Assembly (NCBI RefSeq): GCF_001938985.1
Contig: NZ_MKIN01000022.1
Coordinates: 1,054,001-1,118,000 of the forward strand
Origin: Gillisella taibaishanensis
Lineage (GTDB): Bacteria > Pseudomonadota > Alphaproteobacteria > Rhizobiales > Rhizobiaceae
Direction of reading: 5' to 3'
DNA length: 64,000 nucleotides
The notes under the pieces were generated by a model, which made no database searches, was not told the origin of the DNA, and was given only the letters and a program-made list of their open reading frames with translations. Position numbers and translations under genes: made by a program. This document shows, one piece after another, positions 50,710-59,686 of this stretch (the stretch's first letter is position 1; the number at the start of each line of letters is the position of its first letter).

Positions 50710-51410
50710 GCGGTTGTCCCAAGTTCGGCGCGAATATCGTCGAGCCGCTTCTTCTGCCGCCCGTCTGCATCGAAATTCTCAGGGGCAAGCCAGGCCTCGT
50801 AACCCGCCTTCACCACGGGCCATTCGCCGTCGATGATCGAAAACCAGGCGGTATCGCGGTTGCGGCCCTTGGAAATAATGTGCTGGCGAAACACGCCTTC
50901 GAAGGTAAAGCCATAGCGCAGTGCGGTCACCTTGCTCGGCTCGTTCTCATTGTGGCATTTCCACTCGTAGCGGCGATAGCCGAGATCCTCGAACACATGC
51001 CGCGCCAAGAGATAATGCGCCTCGGTCGACAACGGCGAGCGCTTCATGGCCGGGCCATGCGCCACCGAGCCGACTTCCACGACGCCGTTTTTCGGATCGG
51101 GCCGCATCAGGCTTGCCATGCCGACGATGGCGCCATCGGCCTTGGAGCGGAAAATATGGGTGATCAGGCTGCCGCTGGCATTGGCGCTTTCCAGCCAGTC
51201 GCAAAAAGCCTCGACACCGGAAAAATCGTCACCGGGGAAAAAGCGCAGCGCCGCATTCACGCCGCCCTCGCCATTCGCTCCGTCGCCGCCAAGACCATCC
51301 CAGAGCGCCTGGCCATGCTCGGCGCGCACAAAAGGCTCGACAACGACGTATCGGCCCTCGAGCCGGACAGGCGCCGGCGAGGCAACGGAATAGGTCTTCA
51401 AATCCTGCAT
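50706..51410 (-). CDS. GNAT family N-acetyltransferase (RimJ/RimL type)
   Basis: A 234-residue acetyltransferase of the RimJ/RimL-like group. Typical blocks are LEGRYVVVEPF at the N terminus, SLMRPDPKNGVVEVGSVA and the acetyl-CoA-side segment EAHYLLARHVFEDLGYRRYEWKCH, then NEPSKVTALRYGFTFEGVFRQHII. GAGGGG stands before the ATG. It is the first gene of a two-gene unit with the small membrane protein. Substrate unknown; relatives modify ribosomal proteins or other amines. Confidence 0.9.
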   Translation of the reverse strand: MQDLKTYSVASPAPVRLEGRYVVVEPFVRAEHGQALWDGLGGDGANGEGGVNAALRFFPGDDFSGVEAFCDWLESANASGSLITHIFRSKADGAIVGMASLMRPDPKNGVVEVGSVAHGPAMKRSPLSTEAHYLLARHVFEDLGYRRYEWKCHNENEPSKVTALRYGFTFEGVFRQHIISKGRNRDTAWFSIIDGEWPVVKAGYEAWLAPENFDADGRQKKRLDDIRAELGTTA

Positions 51411-51520
51411 GATATCCCCTCTGCGTCGGCTTCAGGATTAGGCCAGCGGAAGGAGGAAGGCAACGGGGTTTTCACCCCGCTGCACTCAGCTATGAACCGC
51501 CCCAGATGGGGCCCCACCAA

Positions 51521-52225
51521 TCAGCCCGAGACCTGCTCGACCTTGGCAGCGGCAACTGTCGCTTCGATATGGTCGATAAGACCGTCGGGAAGCGCCAGTC
51601 GTCCGGCGAGAAGGTCGAGATAGCCGCGCTCGGCCCGTGTATCGGGCTCGATCGTCAGCCGTGAAGCGGTGTAAAGCTCCACCTTCTGCTCTTCCGTGCG
51701 CGCCGCCGCAACAAGGGCGTCGAGATCGGTGGGATTGTCGAGCTCAGTGCGGATAAAGGCCTCGGCCTCGCCGCCGAGATCCTCGACTTGCAGCTTCTCC
51801 ATGATATTGGCGCGCTCAGCCGCATCGATATGGCCATCGGCCTTGGCGGCGGCGATCATCGCCTTGATCAGGGTCAGCGCGAAATCATTGCTGATCGCGG
51901 TCTGCGGATCGAAGGCGGACCCCTCCGGCGCCGGGGCCAGTTCCGGCAGGGCGCGCAGTTCTTCCGGGGCCTTGCCGGACTGATAATTGCGGTAAGCGCG
52001 ATAGCCGAGACCGGCCACCAGCGCCAGCCCGCCGAGCTTCAAGGCACCGCCGGCCAGCGACCGGCCGGTCTTGGTGCCGAGCAGCACAGACATCAGCGCA
52101 CCGGTCTTCCAGGGATTGCTCTTGGCATAAGGTGCGGCGTCATCGCCCCTCTGGCGAACCGAGCCGCCGATACCGGGAATTTGCGATCCCAGCAATTGCG
52201 TGAGGAGCTTCTTGGCGTCGATCAT
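51521..52225 (-). CDS. TerB-like / DUF533 family protein
   Basis: A 234-residue protein. The N-terminal half has a short helical region, then a Gly-rich hydrophobic stretch (GALKLGGLALVAGLGYRAYRNY) that may be a membrane anchor. The C-terminal half is a helical TerB-like domain with the typical AAAKADGHIDAAERANIMEKL segment, which contains acidic metal-binding positions. Members of DUF533 are of unknown function, although TerB relatives are linked to tellurite resistance. GGGAGA precedes the ATG at 52225; the longer open frame would run into a repeat element. Confidence 0.87.
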   Translation of the reverse strand: MIDAKKLLTQLLGSQIPGIGGSVRQRGDDAAPYAKSNPWKTGALMSVLLGTKTGRSLAGGALKLGGLALVAGLGYRAYRNYQSGKAPEELRALPELAPAPEGSAFDPQTAISNDFALTLIKAMIAAAKADGHIDAAERANIMEKLQVEDLGGEAEAFIRTELDNPTDLDALVAAARTEEQKVELYTASRLTIEPDTRAERGYLDLLAGRLALPDGLIDHIEATVAAAKVEQVSG

Positions 52226-52240
52226 TATTGTCTCCCATCT

Positions 52241-52340
52241 AGAGCATAATCCGACCGGAGTGAAACGAGGATCGATAAGATTATGCTTCAAAAAAACCGT
52301 TAGAATGCCGATCTGATTCAATCAGATCGAAAAGCGCTCT
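52241..52340. repeat. Rhizobial intergenic mosaic element (RIME/ABC type)
   Basis: A 100-base element bounded by AGAGC and GCTCT. The left half has CATAATC/GATTATG arms. The right half has the palindrome GATCTGATT-C-AATCAGATC. The motif set (agagcataatc, gattatgct, caaaaaaaccgtta, gatctgattcaatcagatc) is very familiar from the gaps of Rhizobium genomes. It sits upstream of the TerB-like gene. Confidence 0.85.
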
Positions 52341-52432
52341 AACTGCGATAGAACAGAAATGGGAACGCCCGCATCTTTTCCCAAGACGCGGGCGCGAGAA
52401 TTCAACCAAATACGGTTTCAAAAGCCGATCTA

Positions 52433-53071
52433 TCAGCCCTTCAGAGCGCAGGCTTCAACCGCAAGCTTGGTGATCCCGGCCCAGTCGCCAGCGGCAACCA
52501 GTTCCTTCGGCGCCACCCAGGAGCCGCCGACGCAGACGACGTTGGGCAGAGACAGGTAATCCCGGGCGTTCTTGAGCGAGATGCCGCCGGTTGGGCAAAA
52601 CAGCGTGCCTGCGAGCGGTGAAGACAGCGACTTCAGATAGGCCGCGCCGCCGGCCTGTTCGGCCGGGAAGAATTTCAGCACTTCATAGCCTTTTTCGCGC
52701 AGCGTCATCACTTCGCTGGCCGTGGCCGCACCCGGCAGCAACGGCACATCGGAGCCGGCAACCGCGGCGATCAATTCCGGCGTGGTGCCGGGGCTGACGA
52801 TGAATTGCGAGCCTGCCTTGATGGCTGCCTCGAAATGCGCGGGGTTGAGAATGGTGCCGGCACCGGCAACGGCGCCTTCCACTTCGGCGGCAACCCGCGA
52901 TATTGCCTCGAGGGCGGCAGGTGTGCGCATGGTGATTTCAATCGCCTTCAAGCCGCCGGCGACCAGCGCCCGGGCCAGTGGCACCGCCGTTTCGACATCG
53001 TCGATGATCAGCACCGGAACAACTGGCTGAAGCTTGAGCACGGCCAAGAGTTTGTCAGTCTTCGCAGTCAT
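52433..53071 (-). CDS. eda: 2-dehydro-3-deoxy-phosphogluconate aldolase
   Basis: A 212-residue class I aldolase that splits 2-keto-3-deoxy-6-phosphogluconate to pyruvate and glyceraldehyde-3-phosphate in the Entner-Doudoroff pathway. Motifs are [19 protein letters not shown], the [12 protein letters not shown] block with the catalytic Glu, [22 protein letters not shown] with the Schiff-base lysine, and FCPTGGI. I prefer the ATG at 53071 because AAGGA lies eight bases away; the ATG at 53077 is too close to it. It stands alone, without edd. Confidence 0.94.
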   Translation of the reverse strand: MTAKTDKLLAVLKLQPVVPVLIIDDVETAVPLARALVAGGLKAIEITMRTPAALEAISRVAAEVEGAVAGAGTILNPAHFEAAIKAGSQFIVSPGTTPELIAAVAGSDVPLLPGAATASEVMTLREKGYEVLKFFPAEQAGGAAYLKSLSSPLAGTLFCPTGGISLKNARDYLSLPNVVCVGGSWVAPKELVAAGDWAGITKLAVEACALKG

Positions 53072-53230
53072 GAACATGTCCTTCAAACGATTAGATTGTC
53101 TTTGATTACCGCGCCGTTGCCGTGATGTCGAGGCAAATGCGCACACGATCAGGTCCATTGGACGGGGAACTATTGTCAAAGCTGCGGCATACTATAGAGT
53201 GAAATTGCCCTAACGTGATGGAAAACAGCG

Positions 53231-53725
53231 ATGGCAAAGGAAATCGAACGGAAATTCCTGGTCCGCAGCGACACCTGGCGGCAGCATATCAGCAAATCCA
53301 GCTGTTTTCAGCAGGGCTATATTCTGTCCGATACCGATCGGTCGCTGCGCGTGCGCATCCGCGACAAGGCCGATGCGTTGCTGACCGTCAAGATCGGCCA
53401 TGTCGGCTTGAGCCGTGACGAATTCGAATATGAGATCCCGCTCGCCGATGGCCTGGAAATGGTCGCCATGGCCCAGGGCAATGTGATCGAAAAGACCCGC
53501 TACAATGTCGAATATGGCGGTTACCTCTGGGAAGTCGACGTGTTCGCCGGCGCTCATGACGGTCTCGTCGTGGCAGAAGTCGAGCTCGAACATGATCGCG
53601 AAGATCCACCGCTGCCCCCATGGGTTGGTCGGGAAGTGACCGGCGACCAGCGCTATTCCAACCAATGGCTGGCGACATCGGCACCGCAGGCGGAAAGGCG
53701 CAATGGCCTATCGCTTAAGGCTTGA
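53231..53725 (+). CDS. CYTH domain protein, putative inorganic triphosphatase
   Basis: A 164-residue triphosphate tunnel metalloenzyme. The signature ExExK is EIERK at residues 4-8, followed by the tunnel strands with alternating basic and acidic residues (RSLRVRIRDKADALLTVK, EFEYEIPLADG, EKTRYNVEYGGYLWEVDVFAG, VVAEVELEHD). Single-domain bacterial CYTH proteins of this size hydrolyse tripolyphosphate. The gene overlaps the CHAD gene by 23 bases in another frame. In many bacteria the two domains are fused, so the pair probably works together. Confidence 0.93.
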   Translation: MAKEIERKFLVRSDTWRQHISKSSCFQQGYILSDTDRSLRVRIRDKADALLTVKIGHVGLSRDEFEYEIPLADGLEMVAMAQGNVIEKTRYNVEYGGYLWEVDVFAGAHDGLVVAEVELEHDREDPPLPPWVGREVTGDQRYSNQWLATSAPQAERRNGLSLKA

Positions 53726-54629
53726 CCTGAAGCCGGCTGCTGCTGCCGCCGAAATGTTGGCAGACCTGCTGCAATCAGCCGCCAATGACCTCGAAACTAG
53801 TGCCGATACCGAGCAAAGAGCGCGGGACCGTGCCGTGCATATCGCACGGCGTAAGCTGAAGCGGGCTCGCGCGCTCTACCGGCTGCTTGCACCTGCCATT
53901 CCCGACCTGCGCCGCAAGGAAAACGGCCGGCTGCGGCAGATCGCCCGCAGTCTGTCTGGCCTGCGTGATGCCGCAGCCCTTCTGGAAAGCATTGAAACAC
54001 TACAGGACGCCGCCGTCAGCGACGAGGAAATGCATGCGCTGGACCAGGCCTGGACGGCTCTGTCGCAGCGCCATGAGCGCCAGGCGAATACCTTTCTTGC
54101 AAGCCAGGCCGAATTGATGCGCGACGCCGCCGATGGCTGCCGCGAGGCTGCCGAGCAGGCCGCCCGTATCGATTTCGACGATCGTCCAGCCAAGGCGGCA
54201 AGGATCGTCGCCAAAGCCTGGAAAAAGACCTTCAAGCGTGCGGCTTCAGCCATGGACGCCTGCCAGGCCGGCGGCGAAGGCGAGAGCTATCACGCCCTGC
54301 GCAAGGCTACCCAGACCTATTGGATGCACCTGTCGCTGCTACGCGATCTGTGGCCGAGCGCCATAGAGATGAAGCGGACGGCGGCCAAGCAATTGGCCGA
54401 TATCCTCGGCCAGGAGAACGATCTCTCGGTGCTGACCGCCGCCCTCGATACCGAGGCCGGGCTATTTGCCGATGGCGAGACCCTGTCGCATCTGCTCGCA
54501 ATCATCATCCGCCAACAGCAGACCCTGCGCCGCCAGGCACTGGACGCCGCTGAAGTATTGTTTGCCGACGGGCCGGATCTGGAGTCCTCGGTCATCGAAG
54601 CTCTGTGGCTCAGAGCCAGCGCGCAGTAA
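53703..54629 (+). CDS. CHAD domain protein
   Basis: A 308-residue all-helical CHAD protein with the family pattern of conserved histidines and basic residues: AVHIARRKLKRARALYRLL, LRQIARSLSGLRDAAAL, SYHALRKATQTYWMHLSLL and ILGQENDLSVL. CHAD domains bind polyphosphate and locate to polyphosphate granules. The start lies inside the last 23 bases of the CYTH gene, so expression is coupled. The likely role is to bring the polyphosphate substrate or product near the CYTH hydrolase. The WYL regulator begins 13 bases after its stop. Confidence 0.92.
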   Translation: MAYRLRLDLKPAAAAAEMLADLLQSAANDLETSADTEQRARDRAVHIARRKLKRARALYRLLAPAIPDLRRKENGRLRQIARSLSGLRDAAALLESIETLQDAAVSDEEMHALDQAWTALSQRHERQANTFLASQAELMRDAADGCREAAEQAARIDFDDRPAKAARIVAKAWKKTFKRAASAMDACQAGGEGESYHALRKATQTYWMHLSLLRDLWPSAIEMKRTAAKQLADILGQENDLSVLTAALDTEAGLFADGETLSHLLAIIIRQQQTLRRQALDAAEVLFADGPDLESSVIEALWLRASAQ

Positions 54630-54642
54630 GCGGATAAACATC

Positions 54643-55341
54643 ATGAGCCGGTCGGAACGCCTCTTGTCGCTGCTGCAGATTCTGCGGCGCCACCGCCGGC
54701 CGGTGACAGGTCAGGTGCTGGCGGACGAACTATCGATTTCAATCCGCACGCTCTATCGCGACATTGCCACGCTGCAGGCGCAGGGAGCTGCGATAGAAGG
54801 GGAAGCCGGGTTTGGTTACGTGCTGCGGCCTGGCTATATGCTACCGCCGCTGATGTTTAGCCCCGAGGAAATCGAAGCGCTGGTGCTCGGTACCCGCTTC
54901 GTCGCCCAGCGCACCGACCGCCATCTCGAGGCCGCCGCCCGCAATGCGCTCGCAAAAATCACCGCCGTGCTGCCCGATGAGCTGCGCCACCGCCTTAATG
55001 ACGATAGCCTGTTCGTGGGACCGGACATGCGCCCGAAGCCGGCCGCCGAGCCGGATCTCAGCCTGATCAGGCAGGCGATCCGCGCCGAACACATCCTTGA
55101 GGTCACCTACCGCGATCTGAAGGACACCGTCAGCAGCCGTCAGATTTGGCCCGTCGCGCTGACGTTTTTTGAAAGCGCGCGGGTGGTGGTGGCCTGGTGT
55201 ACGCTCCGGCAGGACTTCAGGCATTTTCGCTGCGACCGGATCGAGACCTGCCAAATCGTGCCGCAGCGCTACCCGGTGCGCCGTGCCAAGCTGATGAAGC
55301 AATGGCGCGAGAGCCACGCAATTCCCGACCGGCTGTTTTGA
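54643..55341 (+). CDS. YafY-type transcriptional regulator (HTH and WYL domains)
   Basis: A 232-residue regulator. The N-terminal helix-turn-helix is RLLSLLQILRRHRRPVTGQVL through LSISIRTLYRDIATL. The C-terminal WYL domain has VTYRDLKDTVSSRQIWPVAL and VVVAWCTLRQDFRHFRCDRI. The ATG at 54643 gives the usual N terminus; the longer frame lies within the CHAD gene. A perfect dyad lies just after its stop and before the VOC gene, so the regulator probably controls that gene. Confidence 0.92.
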   Translation: MSRSERLLSLLQILRRHRRPVTGQVLADELSISIRTLYRDIATLQAQGAAIEGEAGFGYVLRPGYMLPPLMFSPEEIEALVLGTRFVAQRTDRHLEAAARNALAKITAVLPDELRHRLNDDSLFVGPDMRPKPAAEPDLSLIRQAIRAEHILEVTYRDLKDTVSSRQIWPVALTFFESARVVVAWCTLRQDFRHFRCDRIETCQIVPQRYPVRRAKLMKQWRESHAIPDRLF

Positions 55342-55345
55342 AATC

Positions 55346-55368
55346 CTACTGCCATTTTTTGGCAGTAG
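55346..55368. promoter_or_regulatory. Perfect dyad, candidate operator of the WYL regulator
   Basis: CTACTGCCA and TGGCAGTAG are exact inverted repeats around TTTTT, centred about 53 bases before the VOC start codon. Location, symmetry and the neighbouring regulator favour an operator. It could also act as a hairpin in RNA, but no T-run follows. Confidence 0.6.
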
Positions 55369-55409
55369 ATCGCGCTAAGACAGGGGCGTCAACAACGAGG
55401 AGACGTTCC

Positions 55410-55802
55410 ATGACTGCCACCACTCACCCGACACCGACGATGATCATTCTCTATGTCGATGCGCCGCCAGCCAGCGCCGCCTTTTATGAGAAGCTGTTCG
55501 GCATTGCCCCGGTCGAGCTGTCCGCGACCTTCGCCATGTTCATCCTGCCGCATGGCCTGGTCTTCGGCCTCTGGTCGCGCCATACGGTCGAGCCTGCCGC
55601 AGCCGGCACGGGCGGTATGGGCGGCGGCGGTGAGCTGGCAATCCGCCTCGACACGGCAGATGCCGTCGACGCGCTGCATGCGCAGTGGCAGGCGCTCGGC
55701 CTGACCATGCTGCAGGCGCCCGTCGAATTGGACTTCGGCCGCACCTTCGTTGCCACCGATCCCGACGGCCACCGCATCCGTGCCTTTCATCCCTCGGCCT
55801 GA
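55410..55802 (+). CDS. VOC family protein (glyoxalase/bleomycin-resistance fold)
   Basis: A 130-residue vicinal-oxygen-chelate protein. Typical features are the start MIILYVDAPPASAAFYEKLFG, the FGLWSRHTVEP strand, a Gly-rich loop and the end DPDGHRIRAFHP. A WYL regulator gene lies 68 bases upstream, with a perfect dyad between, so expression is probably inducible. ATG at 55410 is preceded by GAGGAG. Possible roles are thiol-transfer or dioxygenase-like reactions; substrate unknown. Confidence 0.9.
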   Translation: MTATTHPTPTMIILYVDAPPASAAFYEKLFGIAPVELSATFAMFILPHGLVFGLWSRHTVEPAAAGTGGMGGGGELAIRLDTADAVDALHAQWQALGLTMLQAPVELDFGRTFVATDPDGHRIRAFHPSA

Positions 55803-55877
55803 CTTGACGAAACTCAAAGCGCGGCACGGCAATTGAAATCCGTTGATTCCCATCGGCATTGGCAGTATTTCGCTGCC

Positions 55878-56825
55878 ATGACCGACGATTTCAAAACCCC
55901 TCGCCATGAAGAGGGCGGCGCCTTCTGCGTGGCCGCGCTTTATCATTTCGCCGCCTTTCAGCGTTTCGAGAGCTTTCGCGAGCCGCTCGAGGCGCTGTGC
56001 AAGGCCGAAGGCGTCAAGGGCACGCTGCTGCTCGCCCATGAAGGCATCAATGGCACGATTGCCGGCACCGATGCCGGCATTGCCAATGTTCTCGCCTTTC
56101 TGCGCGCCCAGCCGGAATTCGCCAGCCTGGAGCACAAGGAAAGCCGGGCCTCGAAAATGCCCTTCCTGCGCATGAAGGTGAAGCTGAAGAAAGAGATCGT
56201 CACCATGGGCGTCGAGGATATCGACCCCAACAAGATTGTGGGCACCTATGTCGATCCGCAGGATTGGAATGCGCTGATTTCCGACCCGGAAACCATCGTC
56301 ATCGATACCCGCAACGATTACGAGACCGCCATCGGTATTTTTCGCGGTGCGGTCGACCCGCAAACCAAGACGTTTCGCGAGTTTCCCGACTGGGTGAAGA
56401 ACAATCCCGGCCTGCACAACAAGCCGAAGATCGCGATGTATTGCACGGGCGGCATCCGCTGCGAAAAGGCCACTGCCTTCATGAAGAGCCAGGGTTTCGA
56501 CGAGGTTTACCACCTCAAGGGCGGGATCCTGAAATACCTCGAACAGGTGCCGGAAGAACAGAGCCTGTGGGACGGCGCCTGCTTCGTCTTCGACGAGCGC
56601 GTCTCCGTTACCCACGGCCTGAAGGAAGGCGAGCATCAACTCTGCCACGCCTGCCGCAACCCGATCACGCCGGACGAACTGACCTCACCCTATTACGAGG
56701 CCGGCGTGTCCTGCAGCCATTGCTATCCCGAGCGCAGCGAAGCCGATCGGGAACGCTATCGCCAGCGCCAGAAACAGATCGCATTGGCCAAGCAGCGCGG
56801 CACCCGTCATATCGGCAGCGACTGA
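55878..56825 (+). CDS. trhO: tRNA uridine(34) hydroxylase, rhodanese-type (TrhO/YceA)
   Basis: A 315-residue protein. An N-terminal UPF0176 domain ([16 protein letters not shown]) is followed by a rhodanese domain with the active-site loop [11 protein letters not shown] (C189) and a Cys-rich C terminus ([15 protein letters not shown]) that may bind zinc. TrhO makes 5-hydroxyuridine at tRNA position 34 in an oxygen-dependent way. I chose the ATG at 55878; a TTG at 55833 would add 15 untypical residues. No operon partner is evident. Confidence 0.92.
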   Translation: MTDDFKTPRHEEGGAFCVAALYHFAAFQRFESFREPLEALCKAEGVKGTLLLAHEGINGTIAGTDAGIANVLAFLRAQPEFASLEHKESRASKMPFLRMKVKLKKEIVTMGVEDIDPNKIVGTYVDPQDWNALISDPETIVIDTRNDYETAIGIFRGAVDPQTKTFREFPDWVKNNPGLHNKPKIAMYCTGGIRCEKATAFMKSQGFDEVYHLKGGILKYLEQVPEEQSLWDGACFVFDERVSVTHGLKEGEHQLCHACRNPITPDELTSPYYEAGVSCSHCYPERSEADRERYRQRQKQIALAKQRGTRHIGSD

Positions 56826-56843
56826 TTTGGGTCGGCGGTTTCA

Positions 56844-57179
56844 TTACCGCTTATGCTGTTTCTTGACGGTGTCGATCTCGTACATCAGCGCCCTGAATGC
56901 GATGATCGCCTCGCTATCGGCAATTTTCTGGTCTTTCACCAGCGGCTCCAGCACGTCGATCACCAGGCGCAGTGCATCTTCGATCCGGCCAAGCTGCTTG
57001 CCGTAGCTGGCCACGCCGCTCAAAATATCCTTCTCCACTTCAGGATTGGTGGAAGGCCCCAGATCGATATTGAAGTTGAAGAGGCTCGCCTGCCCGACCT
57101 GTGTCGGACTGTAGACCCAGGTCCACGGATTGATCGCCTGACTGACATTGCCAGACAGCGGCAGTTGTAAACGTCCCAT
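56844..57179 (-). CDS. Hypothetical protein
   Basis: A 111-residue soluble protein starting MGRLQLPLSGNVSQAINPW. The first half has few charges and several Asn, Trp and Tyr residues; the second half is helical (GRIEDALRLVIDVLEPLV, IAFRALMYEIDTVKK) and may be a coiled coil. AAGGGGA at seven bases favours the ATG at 57179. The frame overlaps no other gene and codon use is typical. No family recognised. Confidence 0.65.
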   Translation of the reverse strand: MGRLQLPLSGNVSQAINPWTWVYSPTQVGQASLFNFNIDLGPSTNPEVEKDILSGVASYGKQLGRIEDALRLVIDVLEPLVKDQKIADSEAIIAFRALMYEIDTVKKQHKR

Positions 57180-57287
57180 GCCCATTCCCCTTCGCCAAAA
57201 CAACCCTGACGAGAAGAATGAATTATTGCGGTGCAACATGCAAGCCGCAGCTGGGAGCATTGGTCGAGGCAGGAGGTTTGCTGAATT

Positions 57288-58040
57288 TCAGCTGACGAGG
57301 CCTTGATGCAGGATTGGCGTCTCAAACGCCTCGAAAGCCGGCCGGCCCAGCGCATAGCCCTGGATATGATCGACACCGAGATCGATCAGCGCCTGCATTT
57401 CCTTGGCCGTTTCAACGCCCTCGCACACCGGCAGCACGTCAAGTTCCTTCAGCATTCTGATCGTATGACCGACGACGATCTGCTTGGCCCTGTCAGCGTC
57501 GATGCCGCGTACCAGGTCCATGTCGAGCTTGACGATATCAGGCTGAAATTTTGCGAGAAGGTTGAGGCCGGAATGACCGGCGCCGAAATCGTCGATGGCG
57601 GTCTTGAAGCCCAGATCCTTGTAGGTGCGCAGGATATTGAGCAGATGCACCGTATCGATCTCTTCACCCTCGGTGAATTCAAAGATGATGTTTTCGACCG
57701 GATAATCCAGCCGCTTGGCGGTCGCTAGCGTTAGGCGGATACAGGCGCGGGGGTCATAGACGGCATTAGGCATGAAATTGATCGACAGCAGCGCATCCGG
57801 CGCCTGGTGGCGCAGATTGGAGGCGAGTTCCAGCGCCTTCACCCGGCATTGCTGATCGAAAGCGTAGCGATTGCCTTCCGTGACCTTGGAAAGGATAGAG
57901 CCAGCACCGGCGCCGTCGACACCGCGCACCAGGGCCTCATAGGCAAAAACTCGGCCACCGCGAAGATTGACGATCGGCTGGAAGGCCATGGAAAAGGCCA
58001 GGTCGAAACCCTGGCCATCGCGGCAACCAGCACATCCCAT
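57288..58040 (-). CDS. EAL domain c-di-GMP phosphodiesterase
   Basis: A 250-residue stand-alone EAL protein. Catalytic motifs are largely intact: EALVRG near residue 37, INFMP, FEFTEGEEID, DDFGAGHSGLNLL, DIVKLDM and CEGVETAKE. These suggest an active enzyme cleaving cyclic di-GMP to pGpG, which would favour motility. The extreme N terminus carries CAGC, an unusual CxxC pair that may bind metal or respond to redox state. ATG at 58040 follows GGGAG. No sensor domain or membrane segment is present. Confidence 0.92.
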   Translation of the reverse strand: MGCAGCRDGQGFDLAFSMAFQPIVNLRGGRVFAYEALVRGVDGAGAGSILSKVTEGNRYAFDQQCRVKALELASNLRHQAPDALLSINFMPNAVYDPRACIRLTLATAKRLDYPVENIIFEFTEGEEIDTVHLLNILRTYKDLGFKTAIDDFGAGHSGLNLLAKFQPDIVKLDMDLVRGIDADRAKQIVVGHTIRMLKELDVLPVCEGVETAKEMQALIDLGVDHIQGYALGRPAFEAFETPILHQGLVS

Positions 58041-58163
58041 CGTCACACTCCCGCAGCTTGCCCATCGATCTCGCGGCCGTCAGAGCTAGCTCAAGCGTCA
58101 ACCGCCCAGCCCGCAACCAGACTATCCAAGATGCGACATTAGCGGCAAATTCACATCAAGTAA

Positions 58164-59537
58164 TTAAGAAATATCTTCAGTTTGTCCCGAAACGCTTCTG
58201 GCAAGAGTGGCGTACCATTGACCGCTCTTTTTCACGGTACGCACCTGGGTACCGTAATCGACATGCACCAGCCCGAAACGCATCCGGTAGCCTTCCGCCC
58301 ATTCGAAATTGTCCATCAGGCTCCAGGCGAAATAGCCTTTCACCGGAAAGCCCTCGCCGATCAGGTCGGCCACGGCGCCGAGGTGTTCGGCATAGTAATC
58401 CAGCCGCGGCTGATCATCGATCACGCCATCGACCGGCTCCGTATTATAGCAGGCACCATTTTCGGTGATGTAGCATCGCGGCAGGTCATAGCGGCCGTAG
58501 AGGCCTTCAACGAGCACGGTCAGCGCCGGCGCGTAGACTTCCCAGCCTATATCGGTTTTGACCGGAGACACCGGCGGCGCCTCGACAGTCGCAGGAAAAA
58601 CCGCCGTAGGCTCCGGATCGTGGGAGACGCGCATCGGCGTATAGTAGTTCAGACCCCACCAATCGAGCTTTTGCGAGATGACGGCGAGATCGCCATCCTC
58701 GATGACAGGCATTCGGTCTCCGAGTGCGTCCATGAAATCATCGGGATAGGCACCCTTGAAGACCGGATCGAAGAACACGCCGTTGTGGAACTGGAAGGCG
58801 CGCTCGACAGCGGCCTGATCCTCGGCACTGTCTGACCCGGCAATGACCGAATGTGCGTTCAGCACCAGTCCTGCCGGCACCTGCGGCGCCACTTGGCGGA
58901 TGGCGTCTATGCCCAGGCCATGGGCCAGATTGGTGTAATGCAGCGCATGCAGGGCGGCATCCATATTGCGCTCGCCTGGCGCATGCACGCCGTAGAGATG
59001 CGAGAGCCAGACCGAGCACCAGGGCTCATTGAAGGTCGCCACCGCATCCAGCCGATCACCAAGACGCGCCATGACCAGCTTGGCATAGCGCTGGAACGCA
59101 TAGGCCGTGGAGCGCGCCGTCCAACCGCCATCCCCGGCCAGCGCCAGCGGCAGATCCCAATGATAGAGCGTCGCATAGGCCTTGATGCCGCGCTCCTTCA
59201 GACCGTCGAGCAGCTTGTCGTAGAAATCCAGCCCGGCCTCGTTCACCCGGCCCGTACCATCAGGGATGATGCGCGGCCAGGCGATGGAAAAGCGATAGGC
59301 GGAAACGCCCATGTCCTTGATCAGATCGAGATCGTCTTCCCACCTGTTGTAATGATCGCAGGCCACGTCGCCATTGTGCCGCCCGAAAACCCGGCCCGGC
59401 ATATTGGCAAAGGCATCCCAGATGCAGGCCTTGCGCCCATCCGCCTTGGTCGCCCCTTCGATCTGATAGGCAGCCGTGGCCACGCCAAACAGGAAATCAT
59501 CCGGAAACCGGGCTGCGAGGGTATTGGCATCGGTCAT
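58164..59537 (-). CDS. Beta-glucosidase, GH1
   Basis: A 457-residue GH1 enzyme hydrolysing beta-glucosides with retention. The start FPDDFLFGVATAAYQIEGA is typical. The acid/base is E171 in ATFNEPW and the nucleophile is E359 in YITENGA. Further blocks are DVACDHYNRWEDDL, WGLNYYTP and YFAWSLMDNFEW. AAAGGAAG precedes the ATG at 59537. It has no signal peptide, so it acts on imported or phosphorylated sugars in the cytoplasm. It lies 149 bases downstream of the oxidoreductase on the same strand and probably belongs to the same sugar cluster. Confidence 0.95.
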   Translation of the reverse strand: MTDANTLAARFPDDFLFGVATAAYQIEGATKADGRKACIWDAFANMPGRVFGRHNGDVACDHYNRWEDDLDLIKDMGVSAYRFSIAWPRIIPDGTGRVNEAGLDFYDKLLDGLKERGIKAYATLYHWDLPLALAGDGGWTARSTAYAFQRYAKLVMARLGDRLDAVATFNEPWCSVWLSHLYGVHAPGERNMDAALHALHYTNLAHGLGIDAIRQVAPQVPAGLVLNAHSVIAGSDSAEDQAAVERAFQFHNGVFFDPVFKGAYPDDFMDALGDRMPVIEDGDLAVISQKLDWWGLNYYTPMRVSHDPEPTAVFPATVEAPPVSPVKTDIGWEVYAPALTVLVEGLYGRYDLPRCYITENGACYNTEPVDGVIDDQPRLDYYAEHLGAVADLIGEGFPVKGYFAWSLMDNFEWAEGYRMRFGLVHVDYGTQVRTVKKSGQWYATLARSVSGQTEDIS

Positions 59538-59686
59538 CGGAGCTTCCTTTGCGGTTGGTCTGCCGGACGTGTCACAGACAAAGCCGGGCTTCGTAATCAA
59601 CGCGGTTTAAACCAAGGACATGACAGGGGGAAGCCGAATAGACTATCCCCCTGCATTTCCAGTGGCAGAAAGAACTCGGCTTACAG

